A stretch of 64,000 bases of DNA from positions 1-64,000 of the forward strand of contig CAZPVT010000005.1 in NCBI GenBank assembly GCA_964590395.1, written 5' to 3'. Under the pieces are notes generated by a model. That model saw only the letters and a program-made list of their open reading frames with translations. It did not search any database and had not been told where the DNA came from. This DNA comes from JAOABP01 sp964590395 (GTDB lineage: Bacteria > Hydrothermota > Tepidihabitantia > Tepidihabitantales > Tepidihabitantaceae). Shown here one piece after another: positions 16,540 to 26,044 of the stretch. The stretch's first letter is position 1. Each line of letters opens with the position of its first letter. Both the position numbers and the translations under genes were made by a program.

Positions 16540-18312
16540 ATGCGTTATGGGTTGTTGTTAATTATAGTTATTTTTCCCCCGGTGTTTGCCCAGTTGAGTT
16601 ATACAGAGTGTTCAAGCGGGTTTTACAACAATCCAGCGCTGGAAGGTGGTAGAACTGAGATTGAATTTGCGGACATCAATAATGATGGTAACCCGGATAT
16701 CCTTTCAATCGGTGATCACGGTAGTCCTTATATCAATACCCAGGAGCATGGGGTAATGGTCTGGTTTGGTGACGGTAATGGTAACTGGAATCTGTATCAG
16801 TATGGGAATTTTGGTTATGGTGGAATTGCGGTGGGGGATGTGAATAATGATGGCTATCTTGATGTGGGGTACGGTATGCATCATAACTATTCCCGTGAGG
16901 ATCTGGGGGATGATATGCTGGAGGTGGCGTTAGGTGATGGCACAGGAATGATGTGGACTGCGTGGGATGATGGTTTGATGCCGGGTGGCGCCTGCTGGGG
17001 AATGTTTTCCACCGATTTTGCCGATGTGGACCATGATGGGGATCTGGATATCGGTTCATGTTCGTTTGGTTATGGTGTGGGGTTGCGGGTTTATCTTAAT
17101 AACGGCAATGGCACATGGCATTTGAGTTGGGGAACACCGGAAAGTCTTAACTGCTCTATGGAGTTTTATTTCCGGGATGTCAACCGGGACGGTAATCCAG
17201 ATATCATCTGTGGCACTGCCGGACCAGCGGTTTACTTTGGTGACGGTACAGGCGGATTTTATCCGGGTGATTCCGGTCTGCCCGGATCTAATTATGGTTT
17301 TGAAGGGATTGCACCGGGTGATGTGGATAATGACGGTGGTTGTGATCTGGCGCTGGTGAATAGCACCAGTGGAATTCAGGTATGGCGGTATGATGAGGAA
17401 CTGGGCATCTGGGAGAACTTTTCCGGTAATCTGCCGGTTACGGACAGTTTCTGGGCTACGCAACTGGTGGATATGAACCGGGATGGTTTTGTTGACCTCT
17501 TAGGGTTACACCGGCGCTATGTGAAAATCTGGGCTGGTGATGGTCAGGGAAACTGGCAGGATATGGCAACGGTGCCAATTAACCGCAGTACCGATTATGT
17601 GGCGTTTCGCGCCGGTGCGGATTTTGACCACAATGGTTTTCCAGATTTTGCCCTGATTGTTGAGGAAGGAACTTGGCCCAATTACCGTAACTATGCCCGG
17701 GCTTTTCGGGAGGCGTCATCACGGGACAGTTTAAATATTTTTCCGGTTTTTCCGCGCGGTGGCGAAAGGTTCTGGAGTTCATCTGTCCAGTTTATTGAGT
17801 GGTGGAGTGAAGCGCCAGGAGCGGAATCAACCCGGGTTAAACTGGAACTTTCAACAACCGGTCCGGGTGGACCTTATCAATTAATTGCCGACAGTTTGCG
17901 TAACAGCGGTAGATTCCAGTGGACCCTAGCCTCAGCGGTCAGTTCTGGTGACTGTTACATCAGATACACTTTGTACAAGGGAAGTCAATCTACTACTGCG
18001 ATTACACCGTATCCTTTCTTTATCGGTGATCCTACCGCTGTTAAGGAAGAGAGGCAGAGCGTTATCAGAAATCCGCATATTACGTTGGTATACCCCGGTC
18101 CGGTAAAGGGGAAATTGCACATTGATTTTAACCGGAGGTTGAGCAGAAGCGAGCGGCTGGCAATTTTTGATGCCACGGGCAGGTTGGTAAAGGATTTTGT
18201 AGTTCTGGCTGGAGTTGACCGGGCAACAGTTGATATTAGCATTCTAAAAGCCGGGACATACTTTTTACTCTTGGAAAAAGGGACCCCGGTAAAGTTTGTC
18301 GTTCAGAAGTAA
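16540..18312 (+). CDS. Secreted FG-GAP/VCBS-repeat protein with T9SS-type C-terminal domain
   Basis: The 590-residue protein has a signal peptide (MRYGLLLIIVIFPPVFAQ). At least seven calcium-loop repeats follow (DINNDGNPDI, DVNNDGYLDV, DVDHDGDLDI, DVNRDGNPDI, DVDNDGGCDL, DMNRDGFVDL, DFDHNGFPDF). These are spaced as in FG-GAP/VCBS seven-bladed propellers. An Ig-like segment and a C-terminal sorting domain (LAIFDATGRLVKDF...LKAGTYFLLLEKG) end the protein. Calcium binding by the DxNxDGxxD loops is well known for the family; ligand or cell-adhesion roles are inference. The start has an AGAGGTGG site. Confidence 0.85.
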   Translation: MRYGLLLIIVIFPPVFAQLSYTECSSGFYNNPALEGGRTEIEFADINNDGNPDILSIGDHGSPYINTQEHGVMVWFGDGNGNWNLYQYGNFGYGGIAVGDVNNDGYLDVGYGMHHNYSREDLGDDMLEVALGDGTGMMWTAWDDGLMPGGACWGMFSTDFADVDHDGDLDIGSCSFGYGVGLRVYLNNGNGTWHLSWGTPESLNCSMEFYFRDVNRDGNPDIICGTAGPAVYFGDGTGGFYPGDSGLPGSNYGFEGIAPGDVDNDGGCDLALVNSTSGIQVWRYDEELGIWENFSGNLPVTDSFWATQLVDMNRDGFVDLLGLHRRYVKIWAGDGQGNWQDMATVPINRSTDYVAFRAGADFDHNGFPDFALIVEEGTWPNYRNYARAFREASSRDSLNIFPVFPRGGERFWSSSVQFIEWWSEAPGAESTRVKLELSTTGPGGPYQLIADSLRNSGRFQWTLASAVSSGDCYIRYTLYKGSQSTTAITPYPFFIGDPTAVKEERQSVIRNPHITLVYPGPVKGKLHIDFNRRLSRSERLAIFDATGRLVKDFVVLAGVDRATVDISILKAGTYFLLLEKGTPVKFVVQK

Positions 18313-18318
18313 AATGAT

Positions 18319-18482
18319 GTATTGCCACCTGCCGGAGGCAAAGCGCAATGACCGTTCCTTTTTGTCATTCCGAGCCGGCTTGTCCGGCGAAGGAATCTCT
18401 GTGCGTTGTAGTTCCGTTTTCTCGCATAGAGATTGTCCCCTGCCTTCGGCAGAACTCAATAACAAAAGGATAGCAATGAGGT
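18319..18482 (+). repeat. Dispersed palindromic repeat, copy A
   Basis: A non-coding segment built of units such as GTCATTCCGAGCCGG-CTTG-TCCGGCGAAGGAATCTC (18364-18399) and ATTGCCACCTGCCGGAGGC...GCAATGACC. The same units recur near 27.3, 33.6, 35.8 and 52.9 kb. It lies between the VCBS protein and a lipoprotein gene. Confidence 0.75.
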
Positions 18483-18495
18483 AAAAGGAGGTACT

Positions 18496-19344
18496 ATGAA
18501 AAAGATGGCGGTGCTGTTGTTTGGAGTAATGGTTTGCCTGGCAATCATCAGTTGTAAAAAACAGGACATCGCCGCAGATAAGGCAGCGATAATGGCACTC
18601 GTAGAGAAAGATACGGTGCACTTTTCTGCAAGTACCAGGCACGACTCTACCACCGGTGGTGGTTACTTTGCCGCGGGTGAGACGTTGATTTTCTGGTGGC
18701 GCGGTCCACAGACCCACGATACCGCGGTGATTAATGTTGAAATCAAGGGTGATTCCGCTGTGGTCTTATGGTCGAGACGCAATTTCGGTTATCTGCACAT
18801 TCTGATACAGGTGCCTGATACTACTCTGCAATTGTGGAACAAGAATCTGCGGGAAACGGTGCGGTTGAGCGCGATATTCCGGCGCGAGGGCAAGGAGTCG
18901 GATACCGACCGCGGCTGGCGTCTGAGGATGGTCTCGCTTGCCACCGGCACATCCGATTCGGTAAATACCGTGCGGATCGACTCGTTGCGGATTCAGAGTT
19001 CTTTAAGGGGAATTACCATCCGTTCTCCACTGACAACCTATTTCCGGCCTGACAGTCTGTTCTGGTTTACCCCGGGCGAGGAGGTGACGGTAACTCTGTA
19101 TACCAACGCGACCGGTGGGATTGCCTTTCTGCATACCTTTGTATTGGTCTGGCCATTTTATGTCCGGGTGCCGTTCAACTATCTTGGTGATGGGGTATTT
19201 CAGGGCACCTGGCATGCCCAAGTGGTGCCTTCGTTCCGGTTTGCCATTTTTGACCTGATGACGCGCTCCACTATTTACACGCCCGACGCACCCTACGACT
19301 TCAATGGTTGGCTGTTTCCCTATCAGGTTAGAACTGCGGACTGA
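18496..19344 (+). CDS. Predicted lipoprotein, unknown function
   Basis: The 282-residue protein has a lipoprotein signal peptide (MKKMAVLLFGVMVCLAIISC, lipobox IISC at 17-20) and a mature part rich in beta-strands (TGGGYFAAGETLIFWWRG, VPFNYLGDGVFQGTWHAQV). The AAAGGAGGTACT site fixes the start. I do not recognise a domain. It follows the dispersed repeat and ends in a clear terminator, so it may be a single-gene unit. It is membrane-anchored on the periplasmic side by inference. Confidence 0.75.
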   Translation: MKKMAVLLFGVMVCLAIISCKKQDIAADKAAIMALVEKDTVHFSASTRHDSTTGGGYFAAGETLIFWWRGPQTHDTAVINVEIKGDSAVVLWSRRNFGYLHILIQVPDTTLQLWNKNLRETVRLSAIFRREGKESDTDRGWRLRMVSLATGTSDSVNTVRIDSLRIQSSLRGITIRSPLTTYFRPDSLFWFTPGEEVTVTLYTNATGGIAFLHTFVLVWPFYVRVPFNYLGDGVFQGTWHAQVVPSFRFAIFDLMTRSTIYTPDAPYDFNGWLFPYQVRTAD

Positions 19345-19365
19345 GTCGGTCTTGGGAATCGTTTG

Positions 19366-19392
19366 GGCGGGTCAATCTGACCCGCCTTTTTA
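19366..19392 (+). terminator. Rho-independent terminator
   Basis: A 9-bp stem GGCGGGTCA / TGACCCGCC with a 3-nt loop is followed by TTTTTAT. Confidence 0.9.
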
Positions 19393-19399
19393 TTTTTCC

Positions 19400-19770
19400 A
19401 GTCAAACTCAGATTGAACAAAGGTGTTATAATTAGATCCCAAAGGTGGTGGAAAATTAACACTTTGTCCTTTTTTAACTAAAAAGTTGCCAATTGCTACC
19501 CACCCCCCAGTCTCCATGACGGTAGTGGTTTGGGTAACTGAAGTGGTATTTTATAGGATTGGGGTTAGGGTGTTGTTTTTGGCTTATCCATTGATAGTGC
19601 CAATGATGTCAGGTTGAGCTCTTGTTTTGATAGTTATAAAGATATTGAGCACGGATGCGGATAAGATGAACCACCGGGTTGATTTATCGGTTTGGTTTTG
19701 AGTGGTGAACCGGGTATGGTATGGGGTTATAGCGGGCGTTTTATAGTGGGTGCGAAGAAAAGCAGGGGCA
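19400..19770 (+). other. Gene-free G/T-rich intergenic tract
   Basis: About 370 bases with no ORF worth calling. The plus strand is markedly G/T-rich with short runs such as GGGGTTAGGGTG, and resembles the minus strand of 35.45-35.65 kb. No RNA gene or hairpin terminator is evident. Confidence 0.45.
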
Positions 19771-19773
19771 GGT

Positions 19774-19802
19774 TTGACATAGGTTAAGCGGCGGTTTACA
19801 AT
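19774..19802 (+). promoter_or_regulatory. Promoter of plsC-like gene
   Basis: TTGACA (19774-19779), 17-nt spacer, TACAAT (19797-19802). A TAGGAG site lies between it and the ATG at 19819, so a very short leader with a ribosome-binding site is expected. Confidence 0.7.
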
Positions 19803-19818
19803 TAGTTAGGAGTTTTAG

Positions 19819-20550
19819 ATGCTCAGGCAAAAGGGTTTCTGGTTGATAGTTAAAACGGTATTATTGAAAATCTACGGGGTTTTGATCCGGGTGCGAGTTG
19901 TTGGTAGAGAGTATATCTGTCAACCGATGTATAAGGGGTTTATTGTCGCTGCCAATCACCTGACCGGTGCTGATTCAATTGTGATTCAGATCGCCTTGAA
20001 AACCCGAATTTTTTATCTTGCCTGGAAGCGGTGGTTCTATTCCCGGTTTGTCGGATTCTGGATGAAGAACCTGTGCGATACGATGCCGGTGGAGAACCGT
20101 GTGGATGCCAGCAATGTCGCAACCTTACGGCGCAGTATTGAACTGCTAAAAAACGGGGCGGCAATCGGGGTTTTCCCGGAAGGAGAGATGAACCGCACCG
20201 GCAAAATTACCCATCTGCATAACGGCACCGCCTGGCTGGCGGTGCGGGCGGGTGTGCCGGTGTTGCCAGTGTATATTGCTGGTCTGAAAAATGGTCCAGA
20301 GCCATATTCCAAACCCTGGTTGAATGAGGCGTGGGAGGGATTTTTTTCCGTCGTAGAAAATATCTTTAATCGGCATATCGTTGTGGCGGTGGGGAAGCCG
20401 ATCTATCCTGAAGCCAAACCGTGGGCAACTGATGTAGAACTGAAGCGAGAGATCAATCGGATCAATCAGGAGTTGTTGTGCCAGTTTCAGTTATTAGCAA
20501 GAACATTTAATCGGGTTGTTTCTGTGGACATTGACCACCGAAGAAATTAA
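19819..20550 (+). CDS. 1-acyl-glycerol-3-phosphate acyltransferase family protein (PlsC-like)
   Basis: The 243-residue protein has the acyltransferase motif I NHLTGADS (HxxxxD) at about residues 47-54 and motif III VFPEGEMNRTG, with VPVLPVYIAG as motif IV. It starts with a hydrophobic segment (LIVKTVLLKIYGVLI) that could associate with the membrane. Family members transfer an acyl chain to lysophosphatidic acid in phospholipid synthesis. It precedes holA with its own promoter and may be co-transcribed with it. Confidence 0.85.
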   Translation: MLRQKGFWLIVKTVLLKIYGVLIRVRVVGREYICQPMYKGFIVAANHLTGADSIVIQIALKTRIFYLAWKRWFYSRFVGFWMKNLCDTMPVENRVDASNVATLRRSIELLKNGAAIGVFPEGEMNRTGKITHLHNGTAWLAVRAGVPVLPVYIAGLKNGPEPYSKPWLNEAWEGFFSVVENIFNRHIVVAVGKPIYPEAKPWATDVELKREINRINQELLCQFQLLARTFNRVVSVDIDHRRN

Positions 20551-20558
20551 GTTAAAAT
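20531..20558 (+). promoter_or_regulatory. Promoter of holA-leuS-guaA operon
   Basis: TTGACC (20531-20536), 16 nt, TAAAAT (20553-20558), inside the end of the plsC-like gene and the gap after it. ATG 20571 is 12 nt further on, with no Shine-Dalgarno site. Confidence 0.6.
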
Positions 20559-20570
20559 AACCAGTTTACA

Positions 20571-21584
20571 ATGGAGAAGATCCTGGCAGAAATCAAGGCA
20601 GAAAGGTTCCGACCGGTTTATATTATTTACGGGCCAGACCTGACGGTGAGCGACGAGGTAATTCAGATATTACGGGAGAAACTGCTAACCAGTGGCCTGG
20701 AGATGTTTGATTACGACAGCCTCAACGCCGGCGACATAGGCAAGTCAGAGGGTCTTTCAATTGAGTTGTTTACCCAGCGGACAAAACAGCCGCCGGTTGG
20801 TGCCCGGCGCCGGTTGATAGTCGTTCGGCATCTGGAGCAGATGGGCATGAAAATATTGAAGGATTTTTGCTCGGTACTGCTGAAGGTGCCCGATTTCACG
20901 ACCGTGGTGGCGGTAGGTGGTTATGAACAGGACAAGGATCGGGAGATCCGGTTGGTGTTTAAGGAGACCGGCGTCAGCCAATTTGTTATTGCGGCGAGGG
21001 GTGCTAAGGATGAGGTGCTACGCCGTCAGATTCAAAATTGGGCAAGGGCGGCTGGCTTGGAGATGGATGAGGAAGCAGTGGCGTTGTTGGTGGTAATCGC
21101 GGGGGAGGATAGTTTGATGCTGAAGGCGGAGGTGGACAAATTTCGCACGGCACTTGAACCCGGTACTGTGGTTACCGCTGATATCGTCCGGCAGTATGCC
21201 AGTTCAACCCGGGTGTACGAACTCAGGGATTATGTCCGGTGGTGTGGGGAACGGAATGCGGTCAAGGCGCTTGCTCTGCTAAGGCGGCTGGAAGAAACTG
21301 GTGAAGAGCCAAAGACAATCGTTGCCTGGTTGGCTTATGCACTGCTGGATGTGCTAGCAGTGAAATTAAAGGCAAAAAGCCCTGAGTCGCTATGGCGGGT
21401 TGCGCCGAACGCTGTCGAGCGCTGGAGTGTGGAAAGTTTAGATAAGGCGTTGAATGAACTTTTTGAGATTGACCTCAGTATTCTGCGTGGGCATCGGGAA
21501 CCTTTTGCCCTGCTGGAAATCTGGACGATCAAGTGCGGTGGTAAGGGTATGAGTAGCAGGCTAAAGGTTGAGGTTAAAAATTAA
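20571..21584 (+). CDS. holA: DNA polymerase III delta subunit
   Basis: The 337-residue protein begins ILAEIKAERFRPVYIIYGPDLTVSDEVIQILREKLL, the delta-subunit (HolA) N-terminal pattern in which the Walker-A-like loop is degenerate. It continues with RRRLIVVRHLEQMG, domain II AAGLEMDEEAVALLVVIAGEDSLMLKAEVDKF and the C-terminal helical collar domain. Delta opens the beta clamp during clamp loading. The start lies just after a promoter and lacks a ribosome-binding site. The gene runs directly into leuS, a grouping also seen in some other bacteria. Confidence 0.85.
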   Translation: MEKILAEIKAERFRPVYIIYGPDLTVSDEVIQILREKLLTSGLEMFDYDSLNAGDIGKSEGLSIELFTQRTKQPPVGARRRLIVVRHLEQMGMKILKDFCSVLLKVPDFTTVVAVGGYEQDKDREIRLVFKETGVSQFVIAARGAKDEVLRRQIQNWARAAGLEMDEEAVALLVVIAGEDSLMLKAEVDKFRTALEPGTVVTADIVRQYASSTRVYELRDYVRWCGERNAVKALALLRRLEETGEEPKTIVAWLAYALLDVLAVKLKAKSPESLWRVAPNAVERWSVESLDKALNELFEIDLSILRGHREPFALLEIWTIKCGGKGMSSRLKVEVKN

Positions 21585-21600
21585 GTATGGAGGCGCGATT

Positions 21601-24078
21601 GTGAGTGAATATCCAATGCGGGATATTGAACTGCGCTGGCAGCGGTTCTGGGAGGAGCAGGGGGTTTTTCGCACCAATCCGGACCCGAAGAAAAAGTATT
21701 ACGTACTGGTGATGTTTCTCTACCCTTCGGGCGATATGCATATGGGGCATGCCCGTAACTACACGATTGGTGACTGTATCTGCCGGCTGCGTAAACTGCA
21801 AGGTTATGATGTCTTGCATCCGTTTGGCTGGGATGCGTTCGGTCTACCGGCTGAAAATGCAGCAATTGAGCATAACATTCCCCCGTGGGTCTGGACTTTT
21901 GATTCCATCAATCTGTGCAAGCGGAATCTGAAACTACTCGGGATCGCTTATGATTGGGATCGGGAGGTAACCACCTGTTTACCAGAATATTACAAGTGGA
22001 ATCAGTGGCTTTTCATCCGGTTTTACGAGCGGGGGCTGGCGTACCGTAAAGAGGCTTATGTCAACTGGTGTCCGAGGTGTCAGACGGTTTTGGCAAACGA
22101 GCAGGTGGTTGAGGGGAGATGCTACCGTTCCAGTTGTGCGACACCAATTACCAAAAAGAAATTAACCCAGTGGTTTTTTAAGATTACCGATTACGCCCAG
22201 GAACTTTTGGACGGTATTGAGGAGTTGAATGGATGGCCCGAGAGTGTGCGGGTGATGCAGGAGAACTGGATCGGACGGTCCGAAGGGGTGGAGGTTGATT
22301 TTGTCCTTGATGATGGAACAAAGGTGCCAGTGTTCACCACGCGGCCCGATACCCTTTACGGGGTAACATTTCTGGCGCTGGCGCCGGATGCGCCTTTAGC
22401 AGAAACAATCGCCCGAGGAACTCCGCAGGAACAGGAGGTTAGAGAGTTCTGTCAGCGGGTGGTTTTGCAGCCGGAGATAGAGCGGATCGCTGCGGGACGG
22501 GAGAAGGAGGGGGTGTTCACCGGACGGTATGCGATTAATCCGTTAAGCGGGGAACAGGTGCCGATTTTCATCGCGGACTTTGTTTTAGCTAGTTACGGCA
22601 CCGGAGTGGTAATGGCGGTGCCAGCACATGACCAGCGGGATTTTGAGTTTACCCGGAAGTACCAATTGCCGATTAAGGTGGTGATTCAGCCGAAAGATGG
22701 AAAACTGGTGCCCGAGGAGATGACCGCGGCCTATACTGAGCCTGGGATTATGGTAAATTCAGGGGAGTTTGACGGACTGTGGTCTGAGGATGGCATTCAG
22801 CGGGTGATCGAGTATCTGGAGAAAAACGGACTGGGACGGCGCAAAGTGCAGTATCGGTTGAAGGATTGGTTGGTCTCAAGGCAGCGTTACTGGGGAACAC
22901 CGATTCCGATGATTCAGTGTGAGCGGTGCGGTGTCGTGCCGGTATCGGATGAGGAACTGCCGGTACTGTTACCACCGCAGGTTAAGGATTACAAGCCGAA
23001 GGGAAAGTCGGTACTGGAGGGTATTGAGGAGTTTATTAATACCACCTGTCCGAGATGTAATGGACCGGCAAAGCGGGATCCAGATACGATGGATACATTC
23101 GTTGACTCCTCCTGGTACCATCTCCGTTATACCGATCCGCACAATGAGCGGTTGCCTTTTAGCCGTGATAATGCGGATAAATGGTTGCCAATCGATGAGT
23201 ATATCGGTGGGATTGAGCATGCCTGTGGACACCTGATCTTTTTCCGTTTTTTTACCCGTGTCCTTGCTGATATGGGGATGGTAGCAATGAAGGAGCCGTG
23301 TAATGTGTTGCATACCCAGGGGATGGTTTCGCTTGAAGGCAGGACGATGTCTTCCTCTAAAAAACACGGGGTGTGGGTTGGTCCTTTTGTGGAGGAGCAT
23401 GGTGCGGATTGCGCCCGGTTGGCGGTGCTTTTTGCCGCTCCACCGGAGAAGCCTCTGGAGTGGAGTGATGAGCTGGTGGTGGGGGTTAAGAGGTTTCTGG
23501 CACGTATCTGGCGGATGTATCAGGAGTGTTATACCGCAGGTATCATCAAGCCAGACGATCCGACAGTGGAGCTGAACCCGGCTGATTTTTCTCCAGCAGA
23601 GAAAGAGTTATATATCTATTTAAATCAGACCCATCAGAAGGTGATTCGTGATGCTGAGGGTTTTCAGTTCAATACCGCGATCAGTGCGCTGATGGAGTTT
23701 TTAAATCGGCTTTATCTCTATAGTAACCGTCAATCCCTAGTTTTTCGGTTGGCGCTGGAGCAGTTTATTTTTCTTCTGGCACCGTTTGCCCCGCATCTTG
23801 CTGAGGAGTTGTGGCATCTGTTCTATCCTGGGAAAGGTTCAATCTTTAATGAGCGGTTGCCGGATTATGATGAGCGGTATCTGATGTTTGACACAATGGA
23901 GATACCAATTCAGATCAACGGCAAACTGCGGGCAAAAGTGGTGGTTCCCAGGTTAAGTTCTGAGGAAGAGATCAAAAAGATCGCACTTAACAATCCGACC
24001 GTGGTTTCTTATGTTCAGGGTAAAGAGATCAGTCGGATTGTTTATGTGCCTAATCGGTTGATAAACATCGTTATTTAA
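21601..24078 (+). CDS. leuS: Leucyl-tRNA synthetase
   Basis: The 825-residue class I synthetase has HMGH (residues 47-50, the HIGH motif), a zinc-binding CPRCQTVLANEQVV, the CP1 editing core FTTRPDTLYGVTFLALAPDA and GTGVVMAVPAHDQRDFEF, and a second CPRC pair. GTG 21601 is the start because GGAGG (21589-21593) lies 7 nt before it; the longer TTG-initiated frame has no site. The KMSKS loop is unusual: it reads T-M-S-S-S-K-K-H-G, so the first Lys is Thr and the fourth-position Lys is Ser. It charges tRNA-Leu and edits non-cognate amino acids. Confidence 0.97.
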   Translation: MSEYPMRDIELRWQRFWEEQGVFRTNPDPKKKYYVLVMFLYPSGDMHMGHARNYTIGDCICRLRKLQGYDVLHPFGWDAFGLPAENAAIEHNIPPWVWTFDSINLCKRNLKLLGIAYDWDREVTTCLPEYYKWNQWLFIRFYERGLAYRKEAYVNWCPRCQTVLANEQVVEGRCYRSSCATPITKKKLTQWFFKITDYAQELLDGIEELNGWPESVRVMQENWIGRSEGVEVDFVLDDGTKVPVFTTRPDTLYGVTFLALAPDAPLAETIARGTPQEQEVREFCQRVVLQPEIERIAAGREKEGVFTGRYAINPLSGEQVPIFIADFVLASYGTGVVMAVPAHDQRDFEFTRKYQLPIKVVIQPKDGKLVPEEMTAAYTEPGIMVNSGEFDGLWSEDGIQRVIEYLEKNGLGRRKVQYRLKDWLVSRQRYWGTPIPMIQCERCGVVPVSDEELPVLLPPQVKDYKPKGKSVLEGIEEFINTTCPRCNGPAKRDPDTMDTFVDSSWYHLRYTDPHNERLPFSRDNADKWLPIDEYIGGIEHACGHLIFFRFFTRVLADMGMVAMKEPCNVLHTQGMVSLEGRTMSSSKKHGVWVGPFVEEHGADCARLAVLFAAPPEKPLEWSDELVVGVKRFLARIWRMYQECYTAGIIKPDDPTVELNPADFSPAEKELYIYLNQTHQKVIRDAEGFQFNTAISALMEFLNRLYLYSNRQSLVFRLALEQFIFLLAPFAPHLAEELWHLFYPGKGSIFNERLPDYDERYLMFDTMEIPIQINGKLRAKVVVPRLSSEEEIKKIALNNPTVVSYVQGKEISRIVYVPNRLINIVI

Positions 24079-24089
24079 GGAGGTTAGCG

Positions 24090-24506
24090 ATGAAGGCGAT
24101 GTTCTGGTTTTTGCTGTTTATTGTAGCGTTGATATTCGGGTACTTGATTTTCAATTTTGTATACCAGCGGACCAAGCAGGCAGGGTTCGTGGTATTTGAG
24201 GTGAGCGCTGAAAGTATAAGGGCTTATGAGGATCTGGTGCGGACGCTGGAGAAAAATGCTGAGGAGATTCGCAAAAGGCTTGACAGTTCACCTTTAAATC
24301 AGCGGTTAACGCTGGAAAGGCGATTAGCAGTGTTAGAAGGTAAGATTAGAGATCTTAAGGTAGCAATTGAGCAGTGGCGACAGACAAAAGCCCCGAGGTC
24401 AGCCGCAGATTTATACCGTCAGTGCATCCTGCTTTACGGTAAGGCGGCTGGGGTATGTGAGCTTCTAATTGCCGATACCCTGCCTGTTCCCAAGCCACAG
24501 GAGTAA
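24090..24506 (+). CDS. Single-pass membrane protein with coiled coil, unknown function
   Basis: The 138-residue protein has an N-terminal transmembrane helix (FWFLLFIVALIFGYLIFNFVY, about residues 5-25) followed by a heptad-rich helical stretch (about 35-110, RTLEKNAEEIRKRLDS...RLAVLEGKIRDLKVAIEQW). I do not recognise a family. It begins 11 nt after leuS with an AAGGAGG site and stops 7 nt before guaA, so all are co-transcribed. It is probably anchored in the inner membrane with the coiled coil outside or inside; topology is not decided by sequence. Confidence 0.7.
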   Translation: MKAMFWFLLFIVALIFGYLIFNFVYQRTKQAGFVVFEVSAESIRAYEDLVRTLEKNAEEIRKRLDSSPLNQRLTLERRLAVLEGKIRDLKVAIEQWRQTKAPRSAADLYRQCILLYGKAAGVCELLIADTLPVPKPQE

Positions 24507-24513
24507 GAGAGAT

Positions 24514-26040
24514 TTGGAGCGAGTTTTAGTTCTGGATTTCGGCTCCCAGTATACCCAGTTGATCTGCCGGCGAATTCGTGAACAGCAGGTTTATGCAGAA
24601 ATCGTGCCGTATAATATCAGTGCCGAAGCGGTGTTAAGCCGGGGTGCAAGTGGATTGATTTTTTCTGGTGGGCCGGCAAGCGTCAACAGGCATAAATCAC
24701 CCCAGCCGGATCCAGAATTGTTGAATCTTGGAGTTCCCATTCTGGGTATCTGTTACGGTATGCAGTTAATCGCCCGGATGTCAGGAGGAAGGATCGGGCA
24801 GGAGATTCGGGAGTATGGACCAGCACGATTTTACTTAAAGAAGAATAGTCCACTTTTTACCGGCTTGCCGGAGAATTTTGCGGTCTGGATGAGTCACGGT
24901 GATTCAGTAAAGGTTCTACCTGCTGGGTTCAGCACTCTGGGTAGGACGACCCACCTGACGATTGCGGCGATGGCGGATGAAAAGCGACGGATTTACGGTG
25001 TGCAGTTCCATCCTGAGGTGGAGCACACACCACTGGGCAGAGAGATTTTTGCCAATTTTCTTTTCCGGGTCTGCGGTTACCGCCGGCAGTGGACAATGAA
25101 AAACTTCATTACGGAGAAGACCAGAGAGATTAGGGACCGGGTGGGCAAAGAGCGGGTGCTGTGTGCGGTTTCGGGCGGAGTGGATTCCACGGTAATGGCG
25201 ACACTACTTTATCGGGCGATTGGGCGTCGGCTGATTGCGGTTTTTGTTGATAACGGGCTTTTACGACTGAATGAGGCGGAAACGGTTTTGCGCACTTTGC
25301 GTCAGCAGTTACCGGTGCGCTATATTCCGGCGCAGGAGCGATTTCTGATGCGGTTGCGCGGGGTGGTTTCACCGGAGAAAAAACGGAAGATCATCGGTGC
25401 GGAGTTTATCCGGGTTTTTGAGGAGGTGGCAGAAAAAGCCGGTGGGGTGAAGTTTCTGGCGCAGGGCACACTTTATCCGGACCTAATTGAGTCCCGTTCG
25501 GCTTGGGGCGGACCTTCGGCAACCATTAAGACCCACCACAATGTGGGTGGACTGCCCAAGGATTTACGCTTTCAACTGATTGAGCCGTTGAAAGAGCTGT
25601 TTAAGGATGAGGTGCGGAAATTAGGAAGGTCGCTGGGTGTACCGAAAAGGATTTTAAACCGTCACCCGTTTCCGGGACCGGGGCTGGCGGTGCGGGTGAT
25701 TGGAGCGGTTACCAAGCAACGGCTGGACCTGTTGCGCCGTGCCGATGCGATATTTATCAATGAGTTGCAACGATCAGGGTATTACCACCAGGTATGGCAG
25801 GCGTTAGTGGTGCTTTTACCGGTGAAGTCGGTAGGGGTAATGGGAGATAAGAGGACCTATGAGAATGTGGTTGCTTTGCGCGCGGTGACATCAACCGATG
25901 CGATGACTGCAGACTGGGTAAGACTGCCGGAGGATTTACTTGCGCGGGTAGCGCGCCGGATTACTAATGAGGTGCCGGGTATTAACCGGGTGGTTTATGA
26001 CATTTCATCAAAGCCACCGGCGACGATCGAATGGGAGTGA
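24514..26040 (+). CDS. guaA: GMP synthase (glutamine-hydrolysing)
   Basis: The 508-residue protein has an N-terminal class I glutamine amidotransferase domain (catalytic Cys in GICYGMQLIARMSGG, His-Glu in GVQFHPEVEHT), then the ATP-pyrophosphatase P-loop SGGVDSTV and the C-terminal dimer domain ending KPPATIEWE, as in all GuaA. TTG 24514 (LERVLVLDFGSQYTQL) gives the normal length and follows a GGAG site; the longer frame from 24469 overlaps the previous gene. It converts XMP to GMP. It converges with the lipoprotein genes with only 4 nt between and no terminator hairpin. Confidence 0.96.
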   Translation: MERVLVLDFGSQYTQLICRRIREQQVYAEIVPYNISAEAVLSRGASGLIFSGGPASVNRHKSPQPDPELLNLGVPILGICYGMQLIARMSGGRIGQEIREYGPARFYLKKNSPLFTGLPENFAVWMSHGDSVKVLPAGFSTLGRTTHLTIAAMADEKRRIYGVQFHPEVEHTPLGREIFANFLFRVCGYRRQWTMKNFITEKTREIRDRVGKERVLCAVSGGVDSTVMATLLYRAIGRRLIAVFVDNGLLRLNEAETVLRTLRQQLPVRYIPAQERFLMRLRGVVSPEKKRKIIGAEFIRVFEEVAEKAGGVKFLAQGTLYPDLIESRSAWGGPSATIKTHHNVGGLPKDLRFQLIEPLKELFKDEVRKLGRSLGVPKRILNRHPFPGPGLAVRVIGAVTKQRLDLLRRADAIFINELQRSGYYHQVWQALVVLLPVKSVGVMGDKRTYENVVALRAVTSTDAMTADWVRLPEDLLARVARRITNEVPGINRVVYDISSKPPATIEWE

Positions 26041-26044
26041 AATT

